A stretch of DNA of 58,826 bases from an uncultured Clostridia bacterium (GCA_947625645.1 CANQPE010000006.1:1-58826), one strand, 5' to 3'; counted from the stretch's first letter, positions 1-7,217 are shown. Numbers and translations: made by a program. The notes: generated by a model not told the origin, from the letters alone.

Positions 1-23
1 TGTCGGCAAAATTATAAAAAATT

Positions 24-62
24 TCGCTTTGAATTTAGAAATAAGTTCAAGGCGATTTTTTT
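24..62 (+). terminator. Rho-independent terminator of an upstream gene
   Basis: TCGCTTTGAA pairs with TTCAAGGCGA (one G-T wobble) and is followed by seven T. The gene it terminates lies left of the window. Confidence 0.65.
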
Positions 63-168
63 ATGGAAATTTTTTATATTATACTATCTTAACACTCAAA
101 ATTGAAATAAAGGCATTGTGGAGCAAAATATTTAGTAGAAAGACCAACTATTAAATGTCAACATTTTT

Positions 169-197
169 TTGACGAAATTGTAAAAAAATGTTATAAT
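169..197 (+). promoter_or_regulatory. Sigma-A type promoter for the 300-aa gene
   Basis: TTGACG, a 17-nt spacer and TATAAT lie about 25 nt upstream of the start codon at 223. The transcript would have a short leader carrying the GGAGGT ribosome binding site. Confidence 0.7.
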
Positions 198-222
198 AAA
201 GATGTATGGAGGTGTTATTAGT

Positions 223-1125
223 ATGGATATAAAATCTTGGATTAACTATATAATTGCGATATACGATAAATCTGAAACATTAGATGTATATAAAAGAAGA
301 AGTAATAATGAATCCCAAAGTATAAAATCTGTTCTAAAAGCAATTCAAGAACAAAAATTCAGATTACTTTCTACTCAAAATAAAGCTGATTTTATTCATC
401 TTTTAAAAGCTGCTGATAGTATCTCTTTAGATATAGGAACTGATTATTTAGAACAATTTTTACAATTACCTGATGTTCAGAAAATAATAACTGAAAGGTT
501 AACGTCAAATAATATAGCTAAAGTTAAACAGAGAGCATTAGAAAATGAACAATCTGGGAATTTACCAAATTTTCCTAAAACAGTTGCAGAAAAAGATAAG
601 GTTGCTGCAAATAGTTATCTTTCTTCAGATAGTATGTTAAAAGGTAAAACTCCAGAACAAGAGGTATCAAGATTTTATGAACATATATCAGAAATAGCAG
701 ATACAGGTATTTTTTCTATAAAAACAGATGCTACAACATTACAAGATATTACTTCAAGGCAAAATATGATGGTGAGATTAGGTAGAGTTATATGTAGACA
801 ACAAGGTATGAATCCAGGTAGTATGAATGTAGAAGATGGGAGAATAACATTTGAAATGGATGTGCCTGATAAAGATCCTATATTTCACGGCATGAAACAA
901 GAGCAAGGATTAACTATTGCACAAAATCAAAGTTCAAAAGAATTGTCAGCTGCAGAATCTTTTATGCAACAGGCTAAAAAAAGCCAATCTAAGCAAACAA
1001 GATCTAATTTGTTCTTACATTCCTTAAAGGTTAATACTGAAAATATAAATAGAACAAATTTATTGCAAAGTCAAAATCAATCAAATACTCGTAAACGTTC
1101 AAAAGGTATGGGAATGTCATTATAG
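223..1125 (+). CDS. Hypothetical protein, 300 aa
   Basis: I do not recognise this protein. The ORF track begins at 202, but GGAGGT at 208-213 sits nine bases before the ATG at 223, so MDIKSW is the likely N-terminus. It is soluble, with no signal peptide or membrane segment. The N-terminal half is helical. The middle contains EQEVSRFYEHISEIADTG, and the C-terminus is Gln/Ser/Asn/Lys-rich and ends RSKGMGMSL. It has its own consensus promoter. The last coding stretch (1039-1103) is duplicated exactly at 5105-5169, at the end of an unrelated gene, so this region has recombined. It sits in an accessory block with HD-domain and small paralogous proteins of unknown role. Confidence 0.75.
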   Translation: MDIKSWINYIIAIYDKSETLDVYKRRSNNESQSIKSVLKAIQEQKFRLLSTQNKADFIHLLKAADSISLDIGTDYLEQFLQLPDVQKIITERLTSNNIAKVKQRALENEQSGNLPNFPKTVAEKDKVAANSYLSSDSMLKGKTPEQEVSRFYEHISEIADTGIFSIKTDATTLQDITSRQNMMVRLGRVICRQQGMNPGSMNVEDGRITFEMDVPDKDPIFHGMKQEQGLTIAQNQSSKELSAAESFMQQAKKSQSKQTRSNLFLHSLKVNTENINRTNLLQSQNQSNTRKRSKGMGMSL

Positions 1126-1170
1126 TATTAGAATATAGAAAAAATTATAAACGGAATAATTTAATATTAT

Positions 1171-1199
1171 TTGACATTTATAAAAATATCAAGTATAAT
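1171..1199 (+). promoter_or_regulatory. Perfect-consensus promoter of the putative antitoxin RNA
   Basis: TTGACA (1171-1176), exactly 17 nt, then TATAAT (1194-1199). This is one of the best promoters in the window, yet it is followed by no plus-strand gene, only a short RNA ending in a terminator. That is the arrangement expected for an abundant regulatory RNA. Confidence 0.85.
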
Positions 1200-1205
1200 A
1201 AATAT

Positions 1206-1290
1206 AGGAAATGACAATTCCACAAACGTGGTTTTGCCGAATAGAGTTAACTCACATCTACTCGTCAAAGTACAGATGTGAGTTTTTATT
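1206..1290 (+). ncRNA. Putative type I antitoxin RNA, about 85 nt
   Basis: Transcription from the consensus promoter should start near 1206 and stop at the hairpin ending 1290. The RNA holds a small CCAC-AAAC-GTGG hairpin, the box GTGGTTTTGCC and the terminator stem. It converges on the minus-strand 39-aa membrane peptide gene, whose stop codon is at 1289-1291, so the RNAs overlap at the shared terminator as in pAD1 par (RNA I/RNA II). Both RNAs also start with similar 5-prime sequence (AGGAAATGA, then GTGGTTTTGCC). The box is the same sense in both RNAs rather than complementary, which differs from pAD1 direct repeats. The role is inferred from architecture. Confidence 0.6.
1249..1290 (+). 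terminator. Terminator shared by antitoxin RNA and toxin mRNA
   Basis: AACTCACATCT (1249-1259) pairs perfectly with AGATGTGAGTT (1274-1284), followed by TTTTTATT on the plus strand. The minus side lacks a clean T run, so it may be weaker for the toxin mRNA. Confidence 0.75.
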
Positions 1291-1408
1291 ATTTATGTAG
1301 TTGCTTATCAACCCAGTTCTTATACAGAACTGTAGCCAAGGCAACGTTTAATGTTAAAGAAAACATTAAGGATAATATTAAAGATAGTATCACTTTAACC
1401 ATAAACAT
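1289..1408 (-). CDS. Small hydrophobic peptide, Fst-like type I toxin candidate (39 aa)
   Basis: This gene is too short for the ORF track. It encodes 39 residues: a hydrophobic stretch (residues about 4-29, with VILSLILSLMFSLTL) followed by a charged tail, YKNWVDKQLHK. One transmembrane helix plus a W-(V/L)-D-(K/N)-rich cytosolic tail is the layout of Fst/par-family toxins. GAGAGG lies five bases before the ATG at 1406-1408; an alternative ATG is two codons in. The 5-prime leader can pair CCACC (1440-1444) with GGTGG (1411-1415) over the ribosome binding site, consistent with translation control by RNA structure. It ends inside the antitoxin terminator. A broken second copy at 5261-5295 keeps only the last ten codons, which are identical. 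Family assignment is by pattern and not proven. Confidence 0.6.
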   Translation of the reverse strand: MFMVKVILSLILSLMFSLTLNVALATVLYKNWVDKQLHK

Positions 1409-1489
1409 CACCACCTCTCCCACGAAGATTCGTAAAAATGGTGGCAAAACCACATCTGCTTATTCTCATTTCCTACAAGGCATACTATA
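1409..1489 (-). promoter_or_regulatory. Toxin promoter and structured leader
   Basis: On the minus strand TATAGT (1489-1484) is a -10 candidate; no good -35 is visible. The leader contains AGGAAATGA and GTGGTTTTGCC, shared with the antitoxin RNA. GTGG-TTTTG-CCAC can form a hairpin. The same CCACC can instead pair with the GGTGG next to the ribosome binding site, together with ACGAA/TTCGT. These are mutually exclusive folds of the kind that hold a toxin mRNA silent. Confidence 0.45.
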
Positions 1490-1499
1490 CAACATATTT

Positions 1500-1833
1500 T
1501 TATAAAAAATAAGCGAACAATTATAAATTTTTAATGTTACAATAAAGATTAGAATGTAAATATTCTGTTAGTCAACGGCTAGAAAGTATAAAAAATTTTA
1601 TCAGGCACAAAAAAATAATTTTTTCACAATAAAAAAAAGACAAAATTCTAAGCCTTGTACATACCGATATTAGTATTGCGCAAGGCTATTTTTCCATTTT
1701 TTTACTGTCAAACTTAGGTGATACACTGAAAATTAGGAAAAGTATAGTATTTTTTGAAAATTTCTTGAAAAAGTAATATTCTTTAGATATAATACTTTTA
1801 TCAGCTGATTAATCAAATTATTTTTTTGAGCAT
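1500..1833. other. Intergenic stretch with one terminator-like hairpin
   Basis: No convincing gene is seen. AGCCTTG (1651-1657) pairs with CAAGGCT (1681-1687), followed by ATTTTT and a second T run, which would terminate plus-strand transcription. A TACAAT at about 1539 could be a weak -10, so a short RNA is possible but not established. Confidence 0.4.
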
Positions 1834-1980
1834 ATGTGGGAGAGAGAATTTTCGCAAATAACCTTTTTATGTAATTTAGAAAAACAACTAGGAAAATTGG
1901 TTATCAGTAAAGAGAATGCATTAAACTATAAATATTTAGAAGATACAAAGAAATTGAAAGATAATAATAAAAAGAAATAG
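1834..1980 (+). CDS. Possible small protein, 48 aa
   Basis: An open frame starts at the ATG at 1834 and ends TAG at 1978-1980. The peptide begins MWEREFSQITFLCNLEKQLG and ends in a Lys/Asn-rich tail. There is no clear ribosome binding site, and I recognise no family. Its amphipathic composition looks protein-like, so it may be a small accessory protein or the remnant of a longer gene. Confidence 0.3.
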   Translation: MWEREFSQITFLCNLEKQLGKLVISKENALNYKYLEDTKKLKDNNKKK

Positions 1981-2050
1981 ATTTGTATTTATAATTTATA
2001 CTATAATAAAAGTATGGATAATAAAAAATAATTACAAAAGAGGAGGAATT

Positions 2051-3034
2051 ATGCCAGCATTTTTAGAAAGATTAGATACGTATAATATATTAACAGATGA
2101 CGAAAAGAAAACATTTCGTATGTGGATGACAGATTTAATGCCAACAGAAGTTGATTATAAATTTCATTGCAAACCACTAACACTCAAATTACCAGAAAGT
2201 TTTATAAAATTATGGCAAAAATATCCTGAAAACCCTGCACCGCATGCATTACCTATTGATTCCTTGAATCAATGGCGTAATAAAATTGCAGATGAATTAA
2301 GTATAGATAAGTTAGGATATTTACCACCTGTAGACCGTTTAGAAAGATATGGTTCAATAGATGGAAAAAAATTTAGAACTCTACTTATGGACTTACAAGC
2401 CTTAAGTGAAAAAGAATTTCAAGGCATTAATTTTGATATTCCAAAAATGTTTATAGAAATGTGGCAAAAACATCCAGAAAACTTTTCGCCTAATGCTGAT
2501 CCTATCATTACACTTACAGAATATTGTAAAAAGATTAATGATGAAATAAGAAATCCTGACAAATACATAAATTCAGAAGAAAAAACAGGTTTACAAGAAC
2601 TATCAGAAGAAGAAAAAGAAGCATTGAAGACATCACCACCAACTTTAATGTATCCAACACATAGTTTTTTAAATACGGTAGCATTTGATGAAAATTTGAA
2701 GACTGATTTACAAAATCAATTTGTACAAAGAGATACTCCTATAACCATAAAAGATTATGCTTTAGTAAGAGCAACAAATGATTTTCCAATTAAAGGATAT
2801 CATACGCCTGTAAATCAAGATACAAGAATTTCTAAATCTGAATCTTTTTTAGGATCTGAAATTGTTACATATCATTATCGTGATACAAAGCACTTTTCAC
2901 TTAATGGGCTTACTGAATTTGCATCAGGAGGTAGAGAATGGAGTGACTTTGATTTTAATATAATTGAGCCGTTAGCAGACCATATAAACAATCCTAACTT
3001 AATTTCATTGCATCCACGGAGATACTGTTTTTGA
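2051..3034 (+). CDS. N-terminal part of a frameshifted HD-domain protein
   Basis: Start is well supported by AGGAGGAATT directly before ATG 2051. The product carries an internal duplication: residues about 48-85 (PESFIKLWQKYPENPAP) and 129-167 (PKMFIEMWQKHPENFSPNA) are clearly related. The frame ends after ISLHPRRYCF. However, the frame read downstream from 3018 continues without a break (GDTVFDVKDEALP) into the next ORF, which has no ribosome binding site of its own. A one-base shift near 3011-3019 therefore splits what was one gene of about 870 codons (2051-4670). The function of this part is unknown. The split could be a real mutation or a sequence error. Confidence 0.7.
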   Translation: MPAFLERLDTYNILTDDEKKTFRMWMTDLMPTEVDYKFHCKPLTLKLPESFIKLWQKYPENPAPHALPIDSLNQWRNKIADELSIDKLGYLPPVDRLERYGSIDGKKFRTLLMDLQALSEKEFQGINFDIPKMFIEMWQKHPENFSPNADPIITLTEYCKKINDEIRNPDKYINSEEKTGLQELSEEEKEALKTSPPTLMYPTHSFLNTVAFDENLKTDLQNQFVQRDTPITIKDYALVRATNDFPIKGYHTPVNQDTRISKSESFLGSEIVTYHYRDTKHFSLNGLTEFASGGREWSDFDFNIIEPLADHINNPNLISLHPRRYCF

Positions 3035-3107
3035 TGTTAAGGATGAGGCTCTTCCGGTTTCCCAAAATGCAGTTTATCTAATTCCTGAAGCAAGATATAA
3101 ATTATTA

Positions 3108-4670
3108 ATGGAAGATTCTGAAATGGTATCACAATTTGCAGGAAAAAATGTTGTAGTATTTCGTGGTACGGCAAAAGATGCTATTGATATGCAACTTTGC
3201 CGAATGGGTATAGTGCCATATACTATAAATGCATATAACGAAAGTAGACAAAATTATGATATTAATAAAAAATTTATGAAGGGACTTGCTGAAATTTCAG
3301 AAAAAATTGGTAGACCTGGTTTGGAACATATTGCATACAAAGGTATTGGTGGTACAGGAGATGGAAATCGTTATTATCATAATGAGCAAATGAATAAACA
3401 TCTTGAGGCATTAAGCCAAAAAGAATTTTTTGAATTTTTCTTTGCCCAAAATCCAACTGTTAACCAATTAAAAGAAAAATTACTTGAAGATGCTAAACAA
3501 TACACTACTGATTCACCTGAACTTTATACTTTTATAGGAGGCGCAGAACAAACAGAAGTTATTGATGAAATTAGAGATATATTAGGAACAGATAGAATTA
3601 ATGAAACTATAACTGCTTATAATGAAAAAGCGACTTTAGAATTTGAACAAAGGTATGCAGATTATGTATCAAAATTGCCTGAAATAAAAAAACAAGAACC
3701 ACAAAATATTCATACACAAGAACAAACCATTGAACAAAATATTGGAATAGGTAATTTGACTTATAATTTAGCTGTAGCAAATCATACTAAACAAAAAACA
3801 GCATTTTATAGTAATATTAGTTCACAGATACCATTAAGTGCTGTTATAGAATATTCGAGAGAAATTAAACCATTATTTGATAAAGTAGAGCATGTTCAAT
3901 CACAAAATCACTCTACTTCAAAAGTACACGGAATACAGCATGTGAAAAATGTACTCTTATTATCAAATTACTTAGGACTAATAAATGGTGTATCATATAA
4001 AGATCTAGCAATCATACGTGAAGCAGCAATTTACCACGATATTTGCCATGAACGACCAGCGGATCCAGTTCATGCAAAGCTTGGGGCAGATTGGTATTTG
4101 AAAAATATAAATAGTGATTTAAATAAAGAGGAAGTTGCATATTTAATAGAAGCTCATGAATTAGCAGGAAAAAAGCAATTTAATGATTTAGCACAAGACA
4201 TTTTTCCCAATATAAGTCAGAAGCGAAAAGTAGAATTAATTAGGTGTGCCGAAATTTTACAAGATGCTGATAGGTTAGATATTTTACGTTATGATATTGA
4301 GAATCCAGAATATCAAAGATTTCAACTAGGAAGATTAAATCATTCACAGAGTGCAGAATTGGTTTCAGCAGTCATTGAATTAAATACAAGGCAAGCAATA
4401 AATCAAGGATATTTGCAAATAAAAGATGGTAAAGTATGTTTAAGTGAAAAGGCAAAACTTGGACAAGAACAAAAGGGCAAAGCAAAATTTGAAGAAAGTA
4501 CTCTAAATTCTGAATTACAACAATTATCTAGTGAAACAACAATGTCAGGATTTAATAAGATGAGTTCAAATATAAAAAGTACGCAAAAATTAAGTGAGCA
4601 GGAGCAAATGATAGATCAGATAGAAAATGATAAAGCGGACGAAGGATGGGATGTCGATGATGACGAATGA
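3108..4670 (+). CDS. C-terminal part of the frameshifted protein, HD-type phosphohydrolase domain
   Basis: The ATG at 3108 lacks a ribosome binding site, and the open frame extends upstream to about 3003, so this is the downstream part of the gene starting at 2051. Residues (numbered from 3108) 274-278 HGIQH, 310-311 HD (IYHDICHE), H350 (EAHE) and D386/D388 (DADRLD) give the metal-binding pattern of HD-superfamily phosphohydrolases. These typically cleave phosphoester or phosphodiester bonds of nucleotides; the substrate here is unknown. The region before the HD domain (residues 1-190) is unassigned. The C-terminus is acidic and ends DDDE. The next gene overlaps it by 14 nt, so the two are translationally coupled. 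A resemblance to phosphodiesterase domains of effector proteins is possible but not claimed. Confidence 0.65.
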   Translation: MEDSEMVSQFAGKNVVVFRGTAKDAIDMQLCRMGIVPYTINAYNESRQNYDINKKFMKGLAEISEKIGRPGLEHIAYKGIGGTGDGNRYYHNEQMNKHLEALSQKEFFEFFFAQNPTVNQLKEKLLEDAKQYTTDSPELYTFIGGAEQTEVIDEIRDILGTDRINETITAYNEKATLEFEQRYADYVSKLPEIKKQEPQNIHTQEQTIEQNIGIGNLTYNLAVANHTKQKTAFYSNISSQIPLSAVIEYSREIKPLFDKVEHVQSQNHSTSKVHGIQHVKNVLLLSNYLGLINGVSYKDLAIIREAAIYHDICHERPADPVHAKLGADWYLKNINSDLNKEEVAYLIEAHELAGKKQFNDLAQDIFPNISQKRKVELIRCAEILQDADRLDILRYDIENPEYQRFQLGRLNHSQSAELVSAVIELNTRQAINQGYLQIKDGKVCLSEKAKLGQEQKGKAKFEESTLNSELQQLSSETTMSGFNKMSSNIKSTQKLSEQEQMIDQIENDKADEGWDVDDDE

Positions 4671-5118
4671 TATCAGCTATATTAAGGCTTATACTGAAGT
4701 TAATTGTTTATTAGAATATATGCCACAATCTTATATAGATAAGTTGCCGAAAAAACTTATTGAATTAATCAAAAAACAATCTCAAGAACAATATAATATA
4801 GATATTGATACTCATAAAAGTTTATTAGAGCAAAACTTTTCTAAGAAGACAAAAGATTTAATAGCAGTTATAAAATATAATTATTGGTCAACAGATGAAG
4901 AAAAGCGACAATTAATCAATATATTTTATGAGAACGAAAATATATCTCAAAAGGAGTTACTAGAAAAATATAATCCTAATGATATTTTTAAGAAAAAGGA
5001 AAGCAAAATAGGTATAACAGAAACTGTAAATACTAATTTACAGTTGGTAGAATGTAAAGAAAATATATTTATAAGATTTTTAAACAAAATTAGAAGTATG
5101 TTTAGAAAATATAAATAG
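4657..5118 (+). CDS. Small protein of a duplicated family (paralogue 1)
   Basis: GAAGGA at 4641-4646 best serves ATG 4657 or 4660, not the ORF-track start at 4627. The protein is related to the one at 5398. Shared features are an N-terminal YMPQS...KLPKKLIELI, a central ID-THKSLLEQN, a YWST/YWAT motif, and KYNPNDIFKK near the C-terminus. It has an extra 40-residue tail ending in basic residues. The last three codons and stop fall inside the duplicated block 5105-5169, read in a different frame than in the parent gene, so the 3-prime end was re-formed by recombination. Function is unknown. Co-translation with the HD protein suggests a linked role such as regulation or immunity; this is inference. 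Confidence 0.65.
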   Translation: MMTNDISYIKAYTEVNCLLEYMPQSYIDKLPKKLIELIKKQSQEQYNIDIDTHKSLLEQNFSKKTKDLIAVIKYNYWSTDEEKRQLINIFYENENISQKELLEKYNPNDIFKKKESKIGITETVNTNLQLVECKENIFIRFLNKIRSMFRKYK

Positions 5119-5295
5119 AACAAATTTATTGCAAAGTCAAAATCAATCAAATACTCGTAAACGTTCAAATAGGAAATGACAATTCCACAAACGTGGTTTT
5201 GCCGAAATAGATATAAAAACTCACATCTAAATCGTCAAATTTACAGATGTGAGTTTTTTATTATTTATGTAGTTGCTTATCAACCCAGTTCTTAT
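5105..5295. repeat. Duplicated segment, copy 2: decayed toxin-antitoxin locus
   Basis: 5105-5169 equals 1039-1103 exactly. From 5169 the sequence continues with AGGAAATGACAATTCC as at 1204, keeping the antitoxin body, terminator hairpin and the last ten toxin codons. The promoter is deleted, and everything of the toxin gene beyond codon 30 is replaced by unrelated sequence. It therefore cannot make either RNA in the original way. Confidence 0.85.
5218..5259 (+). terminator. Terminator hairpin in copy 2, now downstream of paralogue 1
   Basis: AACTCACATCT (5218-5228) and AGATGTGAGTT (5245-5255) followed by six T. It probably now terminates the HD-protein/paralogue 1 transcript. Confidence 0.75.
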
Positions 5296-5397
5296 TTTGA
5301 AAAAATTGTATTTATATTCTTGCAATTTATTAAATTTATGATATACTTTTATATTGATAGAGCTCAAAGGAGAGTATAGAAAGGACTAGGAGGAAAG

Positions 5398-5739
5398 GTG
5401 GAAGATAATTATCCAAAAGCATATAAGGAAGTTATGGGAATTTTGAAATACATGCCACAAGAAAGTGTGAGTAAAATTCCAAAAAAAATGATAGAGATGT
5501 TTCAAACTAAAATGGATCAAAATTATGATTTTGAAATTGACATGCATAAGAACTTGCAAGAACAAAATTTACGAGAAGAAACAAAGGCAATATTGGCAAA
5601 TCTATTTAGAGATTATTGGGCAACATTGGAGCAAAGAAAAGTAATTCAGGCAAAAGAAAGATATGAGAAAGAGCAAATAGAAAAAGAAAAACGAAAGAAA
5701 TATAATCCCAATGATATTTTTAAGAAAATTCAGAAGTGA
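5398..5739 (+). CDS. Small protein of a duplicated family (paralogue 2)
   Basis: GTG start with AGGAGG about five bases upstream; 113 aa. It aligns along its length with the protein at 4657: YMPQESVSKIPKKMIEMF, DFEIDMHKNLQEQN, DYWATLEQRK and KYNPNDIFKK. The C-terminal third is a highly charged helix (EKEQIEKEKRKK). It has no signal peptide or membrane segment. I do not know its function. The pair arose by tandem duplication around the decayed toxin-antitoxin copy. Confidence 0.7.
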   Translation: MEDNYPKAYKEVMGILKYMPQESVSKIPKKMIEMFQTKMDQNYDFEIDMHKNLQEQNLREETKAILANLFRDYWATLEQRKVIQAKERYEKEQIEKEKRKKYNPNDIFKKIQK

Positions 5740-5774
5740 AAGATTTATAAACTTTTTACAAATCTTTCACTTTT
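5736..5774 (+). terminator. Rho-independent terminator after paralogue 2
   Basis: GTGAAAGATTT pairs perfectly with AAATCTTTCAC and is followed by TTTT. The left arm overlaps the stop codon. Confidence 0.75.
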
Positions 5775-5922
5775 AAATTTTTCATTTTGAACCAGGAATT
5801 TTTTAATATCATAGTAATTTGCTTGAAAATAGTTAGATATTTTGGTATAATGTGCTCAAAAGGAGAGAGCAGTAGATAGACAAAATGATAAAATAGGATC
5901 TTTGCAAGAAGTCATCATCGCA

Positions 5923-5948
5923 AAGCCCGACCTGAATAGGTCGGGCTT
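5923..5948 (-). terminator. GC-rich hairpin ending the minus-strand gene
   Basis: AAGCCCGACCT and AGGTCGGGCTT form an 11-bp stem with a four-base loop, just beyond the stop codon of the minus-strand gene. The T run is short. Confidence 0.6.
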
Positions 5949-5956
5949 ATGCTTCG

Positions 5957-6286
5957 TCAGATTCGGAAGTAGGTGCAATCGGCTCTATGGTCGGTTGCAA
6001 TTTTACGCATCCACTCGGGTGCAGAGGTATGACCGCCTTGAGCAAATTTCCAACCTGAGCAGGAATGCGTCGGAGAAAGCTCGGGAGCAGTGTCGTCTTC
6101 GAGACAAGGCCATAGGATGGATTGTTTTAATCCATTGTCTTGTCCACGAATATAAACAAACGGTTTTTCTAGGCCATGTACAGCCAATAAGAAAATTCCC
6201 TTCATTTCTGTTTTGTCAGGAACTACAACAAGCCCCCGTTTTTTAGCTTTATCAGTTACATAAGAAATTTTGTACCTGGTTTCCAT
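5957..6286 (-). CDS. Hypothetical protein, 109 aa, GC-richer than its surroundings
   Basis: AAAGGAGG five bases before the codon at 6286-6284 makes METRYKISYV the start rather than the ORF-track start at 6310. A promoter (6371-6399) and a terminator hairpin flank it, so it looks like a complete single-gene unit. The N-terminal half (KKRGLVVVPDKTEMKGIFLL) looks like an ordinary beta-rich fold. The C-terminal half is rich in Cys, His and Trp (THSCSGWKFAQGGH). I recognise no family. Base composition is visibly more GC-rich than the neighbours, which suggests recent acquisition. The plus-strand ORF 5902-6246 over it is a shadow. Confidence 0.6.
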   Translation of the reverse strand: METRYKISYVTDKAKKRGLVVVPDKTEMKGIFLLAVHGLEKPFVYIRGQDNGLKQSILWPCLEDDTAPELSPTHSCSGWKFAQGGHTSAPEWMRKIATDHRADCTYFRI

Positions 6287-6322
6287 ATTCTCCTCCTTTA
6301 TAACTACCATTTGAAAGTTACT

Positions 6323-6353
6323 TGCATTTGATCTGACAACAAATGCATTTGAT
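6323..6353. promoter_or_regulatory. Direct repeat and palindrome, possible operator
   Basis: TGCATTTGAT occurs at 6323-6332 and 6344-6353, and CAAATGCATTTG (6340-6351) is a perfect palindrome. It lies in the leader of the minus-strand gene, where a repressor could bind. Confidence 0.35.
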
Positions 6354-6370
6354 ACAAAAAGTATATATAT

Positions 6371-6399
6371 AGTATACCATTTTTTGGAAAAAAAATCAA
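6371..6399 (-). promoter_or_regulatory. Promoter of the 109-aa minus-strand gene
   Basis: Read on the minus strand: TTGATT (6399-6394), 17 nt, TATACT (6376-6371). Confidence 0.6.
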
Positions 6400-6490
6400 T
6401 ACTTTATGTAAATTAAAACGAAAATATGTTTAGATTTTTAAAAATTGTACAAAATAAAAGTAAGAACTTTAAAAAAATACTGGAAAATAG

Positions 6491-6519
6491 TTGATATTTT
6501 TTGAAATTTAATATAAAAT
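6491..6519 (+). promoter_or_regulatory. Promoter of the HD gene and probably secDF
   Basis: TTGATA, 17 nt, TAAAAT, about 25 nt before the start codon at 6544. Confidence 0.55.
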
Positions 6520-6543
6520 CAAGGGAGATTAAAGGAGGAGCAT

Positions 6544-7203
6544 ATGATTACGTTACAAGATGTATGTAAAAATGAAGAGGTAAATGCCCTGATTAAAGGC
6601 GCACAAAAACAATTAGATGCATTAGGTTATACAGAACATGGCTTTAGGCACATATCAATTGTATCAAAACGAGCAGGAGATATTTTGCAAAAATTGGGGT
6701 ATCCAGAGCGTACCATAGAACTGGCTAAAATTGCTGGGTATCTACATGACATAGGAAACTGTGTCAATCGTGTTGACCACGCACATAGTGGAGCCATTTT
6801 AGCATATGACATTTTAAGGAGTATGGGCATGCCAGTGGAAGAACGAACAGAAATTATGATGGCAATTGGCAACCATGATGAAGCAACAGGAACTGCTATC
6901 AGTGACATATCGGCAGCTATTATTCTAGCAGACAAGTCAGATGCCCATAGAGACAGAGTATGTAACCCCAATTTAGGAACATTTGATATTCATGACCGTG
7001 TCAACTATGCTGTAACAAATTCAACTTTAACCCTAGATGTTCAAACACGTATCATTACACTAAACTTAAAAATTGATACAGAAATTTGTCCTGTATTAGA
7101 TTATTTCCAAATTTTTATGGATAGAACCATGATGAGTAAATATGCTGCCAAATATTTAAGAATATGGTTTTCATTAGTGATTAATGATACAAAACTATTA
7201 TAG
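6544..7203 (+). CDS. HD-domain phosphohydrolase
   Basis: 219 aa, start at ATG 6544 behind AAAGGAGG. Residues include H36 (EHGFRHISIV), H68-D69 (GYLHDIGN), the two His of DHAHSGA (79, 81), NHDE near 110 and DKSDA near 129, the metal-binding series of the HD superfamily. It is a cytoplasmic enzyme expected to hydrolyse a phosphate ester or nucleotide; the substrate cannot be read from sequence. It ends five bases before the AGAAAGG of secD, so it is probably the first gene of a secDF operon. It is unrelated in length to the large HD protein at 2051-4670. Confidence 0.85.
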   Translation: MITLQDVCKNEEVNALIKGAQKQLDALGYTEHGFRHISIVSKRAGDILQKLGYPERTIELAKIAGYLHDIGNCVNRVDHAHSGAILAYDILRSMGMPVEERTEIMMAIGNHDEATGTAISDISAAIILADKSDAHRDRVCNPNLGTFDIHDRVNYAVTNSTLTLDVQTRIITLNLKIDTEICPVLDYFQIFMDRTMMSKYAAKYLRIWFSLVINDTKLL

Positions 7204-7217
7204 AAAGGATGAAAAAA

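Larger units (their letters stand above)
1039..1317. repeat. Duplicated segment, copy 1 (gene 3-prime end plus toxin-antitoxin locus)
   Basis: Two blocks of this stretch reappear at 5105-5295: 1039-1103 is identical to 5105-5169, and about 1204-1317 matches 5169-5295 with small differences. In copy 2 the intervening 1104-1203, which contains the antitoxin promoter, is missing. Copy 1 is therefore the intact parent-like copy. Confidence 0.85.

Noticed and set aside
1278-1505. 75-aa plus-strand ORF
   Set aside because: It overlaps the antitoxin terminator and runs antisense to the 39-aa peptide; it has no ribosome binding site and begins inside the hairpin.
5176-5379. 67-aa plus-strand ORF
   Set aside because: It is a translation of the decayed antitoxin RNA and terminator, not a gene.
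5902-6246. 114-aa plus-strand ORF
   Set aside because: Shadow of the minus-strand 109-aa gene, which has the better ribosome binding site, promoter and terminator.
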